A stretch of 64,000 nucleotides of DNA, from positions 3,709,411 through 3,773,410 of the forward strand of contig JACBWW010000029.1 of NCBI GenBank assembly GCA_020086605.1, in the 5' to 3' direction. Below, piece by piece: positions 36,903-48,800 of the stretch. The notes below the pieces were generated by a model. The model made no database searches. It had not been told where the DNA came from and saw only the letters and a program-made list of their open reading frames with translations. A program made the translations under genes and the position numbers. The stretch is from Lanius collurio. Lineage: Eukaryota; Chordata; Aves; Passeriformes; Laniidae. Position 1 is the stretch's first letter. Each line of letters starts with the position of its first letter.

Positions 36903-36998
36903 CACAGAAGGGCAGCTCTGTGTGCACACTGTGGGCTCTGGGACTGAGACAACACCTCCTGCTCCAACCTTGGCTTGGACTAAAGAGCTCCTTGTAGC

Positions 36999-39900
36999 AT
37001 GAGGGCTACAGGTGCCTTAGTGCTTCTCACCCTGCTGCTGCTCTCTTTCGTCTCGGGTAAGTGATCTTTTCCCTAGCCTAGAAAAGAAAAACAAACACCA
37101 AAATCTCTCCTGACAACAGATTTTGGAGAGTCTTGATAACTGGCTGACAGGCTTGAAGATGAAGCTGAGCAAGTAGAAATATCTGCAGGACTTGCTCACT
37201 CATGTGACATATTTCCGCTCCTCGTGTGCCTCTGCAGTGGATAAAGCAGTGGAGGTGCCACTGGGAGACAGAGCGAGCAAATTCTGAGCATTTCTTCAGC
37301 AAATATACAAAAGCAGAGTGTAATTATGATTTTTTGGTACAAATGTTCGCTGGAGAGTTGTGCTGAACCAGTTAGAGAAGAAACTCGCTCACCTCCAGGT
37401 CATCTGCTCTTGTTTTGATCCTGAGCATCTTGATATTTGGTGTTTTCCTTGGAGATGTGGAGACGTAATTAGATGAAAGTTTCAGCTTTCGTTGATGTTG
37501 CAGAGAAAAGCTCGAAAATTAAATTCAAATGTCCTCAAGGAGTCAGAACAAAGAGGGCAAATTAAAAGGATCCAGCAACTATTTATTTGGAGATTTACAC
37601 ATCTCTGTGATGATGTAGGGAAGCTGAGTGATGATTTTTGAACCTATAGACCATGTCAGTGCTATCACTTGCTTGAGTCCAGCTGACCCAGCTCTGCAAG
37701 GTGTGTGGCAACAGTTATTGAAGAAAATGTGGAACAAGAATTATTTATACTTGTTTTTCTGTGAATAATTTGAATAAAGAAGTCACTTGAGAAAATGGCA
37801 AGCTGTGCACAGAGAAGAGGTGAATTGCTTTGTACACATTATTCATTATGAAATATTCATCTGTCTCTAATTGAGTCTTAATTGGGACTGGGTTCTGTCA
37901 GAAGGCTGATGCTTCCTTCCAAGGCCGGCCAGAATAGCAGCAAACTCTGTGATCTCCTGTAAAATAAACAGTTGTCAAGAGGCATCATCACAAATTCTGC
38001 TGTAGCTGCATGTAATATTTATCAGAAATATTTAATGAGCTGTTTTGTAAATAATATGCAGATAGCCATACCAGAGCCTTCACCATTAAGGCAGCCTAGC
38101 CAAACCTGAGGACAAGGGTAAATGTGCCAGCACCAGGAAAAAACGCCAAAGGACAACAGAAATAGCAAAAGAAATAGGAAGGGTTGATGGATGAGGATTG
38201 AGCTGACTGAGGGTTGGGTGGGATTTCCTCTGGGGAGGGATGAGTGTAGGACAAGGTCCTTCCACCTCCTGCCCAGAGCCCCCTGAGCAGAACCACAGCT
38301 GGCAGTGACCCTGCTGACCAGCAGGTACAGCCTCACCAAGTGCTGGGTGTTTGTCCCTCACTGCTGTGACCCAGATTCTACAAATCTGCATTCAACCCAC
38401 CCTGGAGTGTCAGGCTCCCCCTTAGAGACATGACAAGGTCGCCCCGTTTCACAGCTCTGACTCAACCTACACGCCTGCCTGCTGGCTTTGCTGGGAAGAA
38501 ACACAAAGAGCATGGACTGATCAGCTCCAAGCCCAGAGCCTGTGGCTGCAGAGGGGATTTTTGAGCTGGTTCTGGGTGGTGCTGTCTGTTCCGCTCTCTA
38601 TCACCCCACGATGTCTCTTTGTATCTCACCTGGGCTGAGCCTCTCCTAGGTGGGTGTCTGGGCTGTGCTGAGCATGGCTGAGAACCCAAGCACGGGATCT
38701 CCTTCTCCATGGTCCACTCCTGTCAGCAGCACCAGCCACTTCCACTGTTCAGAGGTGCAGGAGCCTAAAAGCCAATATAGGTTTAAAATCTCTGATATGG
38801 CAGCTTGCTTCCCCGGGAGTGGCTGCCTTCCAGGAGATTGGGTTATGTGTCTGAGGTGTAGTTAGCAGCTGAATGAATGATTACATGGTATTTTAGTAGC
38901 ATTTTTCAAAATAGGAAAATACTGGAAAGCAATTCAGATAATGTATTTCCTGCCCCCTCTTCCCCTGTGAGGGATGACGGAGTAGGAAAAATCTGGAGTA
39001 TGTTTCAGTGTGGTTTGCATAAAGGGTTTGTGAATTTAGCTCAGACTTTATCAGAAAGTAATGCTGACGTGTAAAATCTGTCTGGTTTTTATTTGTTTTT
39101 TTTTGTCTTAGTTCCAGATGTAGCAGGTCAAGAGATTGAAGAGGTTAGTGCTGCTGTTTCTGCTTGCTGAATCCGCATTAAATAGAATCATGGAATCATT
39201 ACTGTTGGAAAAGACCTCCAAGATCATCGAGTCCAACCTTTGACTCATCACCACCTTGTCAACTAAACCATAGCACCAAGGGCCATATCCAGTCATGGCA
39301 TTTCACTTTGGAGGAATGTTTTTATAACCAAAATCTTGGTGCTGGGTAAACAGTTTTTAAAGTCTGCTGGGAGCAGGTGGGTCCTTCCAAGGATTCCCAT
39401 TGCTGGGGAGGTCACTGCTACCTGGGGGATGTTATGTGTGGCCATGTTAGCAGGTAAATAGGCTAGCAGGGAAATAGATTTTTGGTTTAGCAAAGGCTTC
39501 CTGTGGTTAGGTCTGGGGTGCTTGCATAGGGGAGGTTTATGTGTTGCACCATTTTTGACTTGGCTTCACTTATCCAATCTTCTCATAAAGCAAATGGGGT
39601 TTTGAGTGTACTCTTCCCCCAAATTTAGTTCATCTCTGGGATTTGTAGAGAGACAAAATACCTGTACACTTCCTGGGCAGCATTTTTCATTCCCCAGGGA
39701 ATTCCCCTTTGGTTTTCCCCTCCTTCCTCTGGGAAAGCTGGAGCTCAGCAAGCACCACGCCGAGTGCGGGGTTTCGCAACACGCTTGAAGTCATGCAGCA
39801 GGGAGGTAGCTCAGCTCCAAGTGCCTGACAGAGCATCAGTGCTGACTCTTCTCCTGCATGCCTGGGCTAATCCACTCCTATTGTTGGGAGATCAAGACTT

Positions 39901-41035
39901 CTCCTAGCAATTGTGACTATAATTTCCCCTCCTCAAACACAGGGTCAAAATTCTCCTAAGGTGCTGCTTCTGCTCATTTTTGAGAAGGCTTTTTCTGTCA
40001 GAAAATAGGAAGTGTCAGCACTTGTCAGAAAAAGCATTACATTAATGACCTTGTGTCCAATCTGGAAAGTGAAACAAAGAATATGGGGATCCTGAAAGGT
40101 TCTTTTTATTATTATTCCTTGTGCAGATTTGTAGAGAGTTTGTAAACAGAAGCGTGTACTGCACGAGGGAGTCCAACCCTCACTGTGGCACGGATGGCAT
40201 CACGTACGGGAACAAGTGTGCCTTCTGCAAGGCAGTGCTGTAAGTGACCCAGGGGATTGAAGGAGCAAGGTTTGCCTTCATTTTCATGGATCTAATGGTG
40301 CTCTTCATGGAGGGCAGGCCCTGTATGCAGGGCTGATTGCACCAGCCTCTGAACAGTGCCAAGCGGAATGTTCCCTCCTTGGAGCAGAGCTGGGTGATTA
40401 TGAGTTAATTTTAATTTATTTCTGGGCGTTGCAGGCTGCTGGTTGCCATGCTGAGAGGCAGCACAGGGCCTGGGAGGCAAATGCATCCTGCCTGTACCTT
40501 CCGCACGCACTAAATTGATGCACAATTCCCACTGTGTGCCACAGGCTGCAGCTCTCACTGCCCACACTCCTGGGTACTGAGAAGTGCCTGGAGGAATGTG
40601 GGAGCTGAGCCATGCCAAGTTATTCCTGAAAAGTCTGAATGAACTTTGTGGAACAAGACACAAGATCTCAGAGGAAGAACAGAATGTCTCTCCCTGAGCT
40701 CTCTCACCTTTTAAAGGAGATGCAATAGGAGCCATCCCTGATGGATGGAATGTGCTTGCAGAAGGTTTTTGCCTTAGAAATCCTTACATTTAGTGTGCAG
40801 CCAAGACTGCTTTATCCTAGGGGGTATCAGAGAAGAATGAGGAGAAGAGAAAATGGCTGGAGGGTCCTTGTGAGGTAGCAGGAACGTGCACTGGCATGAG
40901 TCAGGCCCGTTGGGATGGATGTGCTCTGTCCCACACTGCTGTGTCTGTCATTTGCTGCTTGGTCTAAGTCTGTCTCCCTCCTCTTACAGGAGAAGTGGAG
41001 GGAAAATAAGATTGAAGCACCTGGGGAAATGCTGA
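36999..41035 (+). CDS. Single-domain secreted Kazal inhibitor with Arg at P1
   Basis: Four exons (36999-37056, 39112-39143, 40127-40239, 40990-41035) join in frame to 82 aa. A leucine-rich signal peptide ([19 protein letters not shown]) is followed by a short acidic linker ([11 protein letters not shown]) and one Kazal domain with six cysteines (Cys32, 42, 50, 61, 64, 82), ending HLGKC-stop like ovomucoid's FGKC. P1 is Arg44 (CTRESNPHC), so trypsin-like proteases are the predicted targets. NRS at 37-39 is a possible glycosylation site. The first two introns are long (about 2.1 and 1.0 kb); the first ends just before a CR1 insertion in intron 2. Donor 2 is gttagt, a less common but valid form. 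The cysteine spacing matches the other single-domain gene. I cannot assign a SPINK number. Confidence 0.87.
39182..39300 (-). mobile_element. CR1-family fragment, - orientation, inside intron 2 of the last Kazal gene
   Basis: 'aatagaatcatggaatcatt' followed by 'gttggaaaagacctccaag' and 'atcatcgagtccaacc' is a CR1 3' terminus in reverse complement. It starts only about 39 bases past the exon 2 donor. Confidence 0.85.
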
Positions 41036-41128
41036 GTCCTCCCTGTGACCGAGCAGCAGGAGCTGAGCCACCGTCGGCAGCGGCCACGGACACGGGAGCA
41101 GCCTGTCCTCCCTCTGCTGTCTCTGCTC

Positions 41129-41139
41129 AATAAAATAAA
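41129..41139 (+). terminator. Overlapping polyadenylation signals (AATAAAATAAA)
   Basis: Two overlapping AATAAA hexamers lie 94 bases after the TGA of the last Kazal gene. Confidence 0.85.
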
Positions 41140-41159
41140 GCTCAGCACGATTCTTTGGC

Positions 41160-44100
41160 TGGATTCTTTTTTCTGTAATACCCAGGAAAGTGCTTTGATC
41201 CAGCCGTGCTGGAGCCTGATGCATGGCTTTGCTCTCCTGTGCTGTTGCATCACGCTCCTCCCGGGAAGAAAGGCGATTCCCACGGCTCCCGTGGGCTGTG
41301 TCCTCCCATCCCTACCAGCCACAGCTCCTCTGTCCCATCCCTCCTGGCAAACTGGAACGTGCTGGGCAGCCAAAAACTGCTCCTGCTCGTGGGCTCCTGC
41401 CCAACTGTGCCCATCCCAGGGGGTGGGTGACAGTGGGAGCCTCGGTTCCCTTCCATAGCCGTGTTCCCTCTCTCTCAGGGGTTATTGTAGGAGGATGACA
41501 GGAGAGCTGATGAGCAGCGTGACTGCAGATGCCTCCTCTCCTTTGGAAAGCAGAGACAAGCAAGCTGAGAGTAGGGAATATTGCTCCATTTAAGCCTGCA
41601 CCCAGAAGATGGCAGGTTTTAGGCAGAAGGTTTTAGGCTGGTTTTAGGCAGAAGCTGCAAGGCTCTTCTTCACAAATCAGTCTTTTTCCTTCTTCTCTCT
41701 AAGAGAACTCTTTGTCTTGAAAACTGTGAACTCACCAGCATTAGTTTGGCTTGCTGCCAAGTGGCTTCTCATGCTAATAAAATTATATTTAGAAGAGTGC
41801 CAGATTGTATAAATTGTCAATAATTTAAAAAACATATTCCCTGGAGCAGAAGAGCTGTGGGCTTACTCTCCCTTTCTCTAGGATAAATTCTCTCTGAATC
41901 ATACACAGACCTTGATTTTCCAGGCACACGTTTGCATTTATTTACAATTTTTAATACACATAGACTTTATTCCTTTCTTCACTTTTCACACTGCTGCCCT
42001 CTCTCTTCTTCACTCTGGCTGACAAATCCCTCTTTGTGCAAACATGAGAAAAGTAATTTTGCAGTCTCTCCCCTTCCACTGTGCAAAACTCTCAGAGGGA
42101 AATTCTTGTGGCATCCTCTTGTAAAAACTTTGGCAGTAGAGCAATGGGACAGCAGTTCCTTCATGTTAAACACTTAACTTTCAAAGGGAGCTTTAGATTT
42201 TATCATGAGCCTCAGGGGTCAACACCTTTTGCAAGCACCTAAATGCTGAGCACCTAAACCTCTGGACCTTGTTTGGACAGAGTTTTGAGTGTTTGCCTCT
42301 CCTGCCACAATCCCTGCTTTGAACTCAGCTGGGGCACAATGCCTAAAAAGAGAGGCCCCGGCACACCTAATACCAGCTTCTCCTCTGGTAATCCACATAA
42401 CCCAATTCTGGCAAATCCTTTGTCATTTGGTAACTTCCCACGCAGGCAGTGGTTGAGCTGCACAGGCAAAGCTTTGTGTTGGAGCTGGTTTGGAGCTTCT
42501 CTCGGACCAGCCTTTGATCCTGATGTTTTTTTCCATCCCAGCCTACAGGATTCTTGCAAAATCTGCCACCACTTATTTGGAGCAGGCCAAGCCTCTCTGT
42601 GGCCCAGTTGTACAGCCTGGGCCCTTGGTTGGTTTTAAATTCAGGTGTTTTGTTACTAACCTCGACAGCAGCACTCCCAGAGCATGGGTGGGATTGAAGG
42701 GGGCAAGATGCAGGAGTGGTCATGAAGAACACATTGGGAAAGTGCCTTTCCTCATCAATCCTCCAGCCTGGAGCAGGGTGACCTTCACAACTTCTCCTGC
42801 CTTAGTTGTCCTGTGATGGTCCTGTTACATTGTGTGGCTCTGGACCAGAACCATGTCCAGAGGACAGGAGCAAAAGAACCCCATTTTTAAGATGGAAAAC
42901 AACTTTTAATGAGAGAAGGGAAAGGGGGCATCTTTAAGCCTGAGATGGCCCTCAGTGACTCCAACATTCTCACAACATATTGCCATGTCTAATCCTTTTT
43001 AATCTGGAGGCTGAGATAACAAGGACAGATCACAAGAGAACAGAATGTGCAGAAGTTAATTGTTTAATAACCATCCTGTATTTTGCTTTTCAGAGAAAAC
43101 CACAAATAAAACACCTCCATACCTCACAGACCCAACTACTATCTCCTCCACCTGTGCCAGGGAAGTGGAGAGTGGGAGTAATCTGCTTTGAGGAAATTAT
43201 TTCCCTCACTTGGGGAAACTTCCCAAAATGTTGTCCCCAGGAGAGGCCAAGAGAGGCAGCGCTCCAGGAAAAGCCACTTTTGTGATCCATCCCTCCAGCT
43301 GAGCAGGCACATGGCTCCAGTTAACTGGGATGAAGGGGATGCTTTGCTGGTGCCATGTCTCTGTTTTGGAATGTTGGATTCACCTTCCCAGTGGGGCTGA
43401 TGGATCCCTGGGACACGGCAGCAGTGGCCACTGCCTGTCCAGCCTGAGCTCCCATCTGTGTCCGGCTGCCTCCCCAGAAACACACATCAAAACAGAAATC
43501 AAACCTTCAGCCACTGTTTATGCTTGATTTTCTTCCTGAACCATTCAAGTTGTTTTGGGTTTGGGTTGTTTTGTTGAGTTTGTTGTTTTCTTTTTTTTTG
43601 ACAGCTTTGAAAGGTGAGTGAGTCATGATTCATCTGAGATCTCTCTTAGATAACACGAGCATCTTCACAGCTCTTTCTCTCCCTGGGGAGGAAGGGGCAG
43701 AGGCTGGGGTGGGAGCTGCCCTTTGCAGTGGAATGAGGGCCAGGTGCTCCCCACATCTCACTCGGTCCCACACCAGTTGAAATACAATAAGAATTAAATC
43801 TGTGCACGGTCTGACTGCAAGGAAGCAGCTGCTCACAGCTGAGCACCCTCCTGTGACCAGGCCATGCCCATGGCAAGGGAAGGATGCAATTTCCCTCTCA
43901 CAGCTTCACTCTGATGGTGATGCAGCTGATCCTTTACTGTGTCCAGGCTCTTAGCCCATTTAACTTGTGAGCTCAACTGCTTCCTCCTCCTCCCCCAGCA
44001 CAGGCACGTGTCACTGTCGCAAGTCACTTGAATCCTTTGCCCTACTTTTTTCCCTTGACATTCACAGTGTTTGACAAGGCTTTTCAACCTGCCATGGGAT

Positions 44101-44211
44101 GATCCAAGGGTGGTGGTGCTGACTGAAGGGTTCCCACAACCCGGCTGGAGAGGAAGCTCTGGATTTGGTTATCATTCCGGTTCACCCTCTTTTCCCGAAG
44201 AGAAGCAGGAT
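41160..44211. other. Intergenic, no gene recognised; short tandem repeat at 41,615-41,655
   Basis: No Kazal half-exon or other coding family was found after the last Kazal gene. 'ggttttaggc(agaa/t)' is repeated three times at 41,615-41,655, and a GT-rich stretch lies at 43,550-43,595. Confidence 0.4.
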
Positions 44212-44425
44212 GGATCAGCTTGGAAGGGACTTTGGTCCAACCTCTTGCTCATGGCAGGGTTAGTGTTGAGATCTTATCAGCTTGCTCAGGGCTTTACCCA
44301 ATTTAGCACTGAAAGCCCACAAAGGTGGTTGTCTGTCCCAGGGTTTGGCTGTCACTCTGGTAAAGAAATTTTCCCTTGTATCCAATTTCAACGTCTTTTC
44401 TTTCAACTGTTTCTTCTCTAAACCA
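44212..44425 (-). mobile_element. CR1 fragment, - orientation, strongly decayed
   Basis: 'cttggaagggactttggtcc' and 'aacctcttgctcatggcagg', then 'gtaaagaaattttcccttgt', follow the order of a reverse-complement CR1 3' region with many substitutions. Confidence 0.6.
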
Positions 44426-45685
44426 TGTACCACCATGAAGGGTTTCAATCCATCTGCTCAGGAACTGCTTTTTAACTGGTCATTGCTCTTTTGTCCCTCT
44501 AAAATCTTCTTCTCACCAGGCTCTGCCTCCTCTCACTGAGCAAATGCTCCAACCCCCAACTCTCTTGGTGGTTCATCACTTCAGTTTTCCATTGCCTTTC
44601 TTATTTTGGGGCAGGGCCCAAAAATGAATAGTGGGGGGGATTCTGAGCCATGGGGACAGGGAGAAGGATTGTTCAGGGAGCAGGGGGGAGAGTTGTAGGA
44701 GTGTTTCAGGGCACTGAAAAGATGTAGATGGTGACATTTGCAGGGAGCAGCAGGAGGGTGTCAGAGTGTGTTGGGTCTCTGATGGATTAGAGAACAGCTG
44801 AGCCTGCCCTGGTGTGAAAGGGCTCCCAGATGTTGGGAATCAACCAACAGTTCCCTCCATCCCTGTCACAGCTGAAGGGCTTAAATAGGAGCCCAGGGGA
44901 AAGATTTGTCTGTTTTCATGGACTACAGAGCAAAGAGAAGGTGAGGAGTTTGCTGAGGAGTCTGAGTGTTGGTGTTTGTTTTTTTTGGGAGTTGGTGAGG
45001 GGTTGATTGTTTTTTCCCCTGAAATAAACAGTGTAGTTTTGTACCTTCTCACAGGAGCAGCTGCAGTAATTGTGCCTGGTGTAGGTGGCTTATAAGAAGC
45101 TCTAAAAATGATGGGAAAGGCTTAGAAAGTGTGGAAGACAAGGATTGCCCCAATACAGAAAGGAAGACTGGGGGAGGAATAAGATTTACCCCTACAGAAA
45201 TGCAGGTGTCATAGGAAGAGCTGCTTATTTCAGCTCTCCAAATGAGGTGGTGCTTCAAGGCACCTCTTTGGATTTGTCCCTCATGGGGCAACGAGGGATA
45301 AGGACTTCAAGAAGGTCAGCTCCTCAGGATGCTGGGGACAGCAGGGCTTTGGCAGAACTTCAATCAGGAGTTGAAGGATAAGGTCAAAACAGAGCTTCTG
45401 CTGGGCCAGAGGGATGCCCTTCCCATTTTGAGGCAAAAATTTCTCTGTTAATTGTGAGTGAACAGAAATGTTGCTGTCGTGGCAGTGGCTGGCCTCCCCA
45501 AGGAGTGAAGTGCCTTTCTTTGGCAGGGTAATTTTGGGAGTGATAAAGCCATTACTGCCTGGGAGCTGATGTAAACACACCCTCCGTTTCTAGACATGCC
45601 CCAAATCCTTATGTACAGTTACAGCAGGCCAGCGGGGGCTCCGATTTTGTCTGCTTGCGGTGATGACCCATTAGAAAGGAGGCAG
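44426..45685. other. Intergenic, nothing recognised
   Basis: No coding or repeat signal that I can support. Confidence 0.4.
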
Positions 45686-45860
45686 GAGAGGCTGCAGAGG
45701 GTCACCTGCGCCCTTGCCCGGTCCCGCAGCGCCGTCCCGGCCCGGAGGATGCGCCGTTCCCGGGCGCTGGGCTCCCTCTGGTGACCGCCGGGAGCTGGGA
45801 ACGGGCTCTGGTCCTGCTGCATTGGCTCGTTTTGGAGAGGAGCCCTAAAGCCCTCTCTTT
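45686..45860. promoter_or_regulatory. Compact CpG-rich patch with inverted CCAAT and a CTCF-like motif
   Basis: By eye, about 16 CpGs occur in roughly 160 bases, against a CpG-poor surrounding. An inverted CCAAT (ATTGG) lies near 45,823. On the - strand, TCACCAGAGGGAGC (45,771-45,784) agrees with most of the CTCF core consensus. No coding exon is attached. It could be an orphan CpG island, an insulator, or the start of a non-coding transcript; function is inferred. Confidence 0.4.
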
Positions 45861-48800
45861 GTGCCGGCCTTTAGGAGAAAGTCAGCCCTGCGAAAATAAA
45901 CGAAATGCAGTTTTAGTGTTCCCAGGGCTCTGCTCGGGCAGGATCCATCACCTGCTGTCAAAAAGCTCAGGCACAGGGCGCAGTCTCCTTCATATAACGG
46001 GTAAATGGGAAGGACTTTCTTGGCCTCGGGGAACTCAGTCCCTTCTCTTCCCACAGGGTATTGCTCATCTCTCCTGCAGACCCTGGAGGAAGGAGTATGG
46101 GGATGGAGAAATGCAGCTGGGGTGAGTTGGCTTTGCATCTCTGTGATTTGGGGAATGCTTTTTGGTTACTCTGCCAGGTGCAAATACTGAGATTTAACAT
46201 CAGTGCTGCGACTCAGAGCATGAGACACTTGCTGCACTTGTCACTGAACTCATCTGAGGCTTGGACTCTGCCTGGGTGAAGGATTTCCCCCCAGAGAAAG
46301 GAGCCACAGCCAGTGGCTGCTCCTGTATCCAGCAGCTGTGGGACGGCACAGCCGCAGCATCCATGCAACCCCTGCACCCCAACAGGGTCTCGGAGGACCT
46401 TCTGCTATGGAGGGTGTGCTGCTGTTTGTTGTGCCTCGGTGGCATTCCCAGGTCCTGCTGATCCCTTGGAATGGTCCAGGCCTTGGCAGGGTGCAGTACT
46501 GCAGATGGACACTGGATGCTGCCATAGACTGGGAGCTTTTATTGTGTCTCTTCAGTGTAGTTCTGGCACCAGGCTCTGATCCCTGAAATGTTGGTTTGTT
46601 GGGTTTTTTTCCTGCAAAGCCCCAGCTCCTGGGCTGTGGTGATTAGGTGAGACCTAAACGTCTACCTCCTGAAATAGATATATATTTGTATATGTGTTTA
46701 TATAGTTTAAGCTGTTCTAACATGAGGTCAAATCACGATTCAAGAAGAAGGCTGAGAAAAGTCGGAGACAGAAAAGCAAACTTGTTTGAAATATCAGCAT
46801 AGTGTTGTATGGTAGGGGGCAAACAAATCCAGTGGAATAAACCCCAGGCCCTGTTTTGTTTGCAACTCTGATTAGCCTTGGGACACATCTTGCAAAAGTT
46901 GCCCTGGCAGCTCCAGGAGTCTGGCAGATGTCAGATATTGAGACAGCTCTATGATCCTCCTTGCCAAGCTCTGATAACAGCCCTTACTCCTGCTTTCACA
47001 GGGCTCTTCTCCTCCAGCTACTCCAGTTGTGCCAGGGTGTGCTGGTCAAACACTCAGCTTTGACCAGTCAAACCTCACCTCCCCTCAAAAGCAGCTCCAT
47101 GCTGTTGAGACAGGAGGAGGAGGACAAGGTGTAATTAGAATTGAGACTTAACCCCTGCCCTTAGAAAATGGATAGGCCTTGGCTGATGGTGCTTTGCTCA
47201 GGAGAATGAAAAGCACTTGAGCTTCCCTGCTGTGGCATGGCTTTGTTGCTGCGTGGATGCTGGCAAGGTGATGGAAATATGAGAACCACACTTTCCCTGT
47301 GGGGATTAATGTTTATAATGAGAGAATATGTGGGCTGGGGACTGGTATTGGATCAATGGGAGGAGGTCTGGGGTAAAGGAGCGGCCTCATGGTAGAGTTG
47401 TGCCAGCAAGGAGGAAAACTGGGCTCTTGGAGCAGTGGGAGGCTCTTTCTGCCTTCATGGGCAGTGCTGGCCCCAAAGGGGTTTCTTGAATTTTCTGTGT
47501 CATGGATAGGCCAAGCTGAGTGCACTGGGAATCAAAATGAGCAAAAACTTTCTTTAAGATCAGCCTGGGTGGTTCTGTGGCCATGGCTTTTCTCCAGCAA
47601 TGGAAGGTCTCTGACTCCAGGTGTGGGGATGAAAGCAGAGAGAGGGTGGATGTGGGGGGAATTGGGTCTCCAGGGTACTCTGCTCTGGGACATGAGTGTG
47701 GGTATGGAGCTCTCAGCCCAGGGGCTGGGGGGAGGCAGGAGGGCAGCACCTGTAGATTCCCCACCAGCCTTGCCCTGTTGCTTTTGGGGCACATCTGCGT
47801 TGTCCTGAGAAAATCCTGTTGTGCCTGTATTTCACTGTGATTTAGGAAGAGGGAAGCAGCACAGATTCAGGGGTTGAGGAATGGTTTGGGTGAGCATACC
47901 TGCTGCTAGGCCCTTGTAGGGCAGGAGAGTGTTTGACACTGGCTGCAGGACACCTTGCCCGTGCTGTCCCTGCCAGGTGAGGTCAGGTCACTCCGTGCTG
48001 TCTCCTGCCCCTGTAAAGCTGCTGCAATCCAGCAGTCGCCTCCTAATTGGCTCTGGCAGGAGCTTTAGCTGAAAAGCTCCTGTCTGGTTTCCTTCCAGAC
48101 CTTAGAACAGTGCTTGTCCCATGCCTGTCCCAAGGCTTCTGCTCACCCTTCTGGAAAGGCAATGCAGGAGGGGGGTGTAAAATTCATCTGGCTCTTGTGA
48201 AGGATGGACCAGTGCTGGAAACTCTGCCCTTGAGTCTCTGTTTGCCCTGCTTACTGCCTGAATAGTCTGACAGCTCAGTAATGCTGCTGCTCTCTGGCTT
48301 GACTCAAGTTCCTTTGGAGAAAATACCATGACTTAACTTTCCTTCCCCAGTTTCTGGATTTGTGCCCTGTACTTGACTGAGTCAGGCACTGTGGATCTGT
48401 AATTATCTGTGGTGCCTACCTTTCCATTAAGGGATTTTATACGTTAATCTCACAAGATTTAGTGCTCATTTTGGGGTTTTCATCTTGCCGGCCACCCATA
48501 ACCTCTTAGCATGAAGTGCTGGGTTAGCTGCAGGGCCAGCAGAGATGCAGGCAGGCATTTCTCCCTAATTCACCCTTATCCCTGATCCCAGCACCCAGCT
48601 GAGGCTCCTGGAGCAGCAGGGAGCTCTGGGGCTCTCAGCATGTGCACTTCCACACACCTTTCCAAGCATCAGAGGGTGATGAATAGCTCTGCATCAGTGA
48701 TCCAAGTTTAAACCAATTTTGACCACTTTTGTAGCATCTCTCATTTTAAAACCAGACAAACTGCCATAAACTTGGTCAGGGATTGCTGGGCTGAGTGAAG

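Noticed and set aside
42273..42638. 121-codon cysteine-containing open frame after the last Kazal gene
   Set aside because: The cysteine spacing does not match the Kazal pattern and there is no CG(T/S)DG core or phase-2 donor.
47389..47808. 139-codon + strand open frame with an equally long - strand partner
   Set aside because: No recognisable domain, no splice or promoter context, and both strands are open, which suggests a composition effect.
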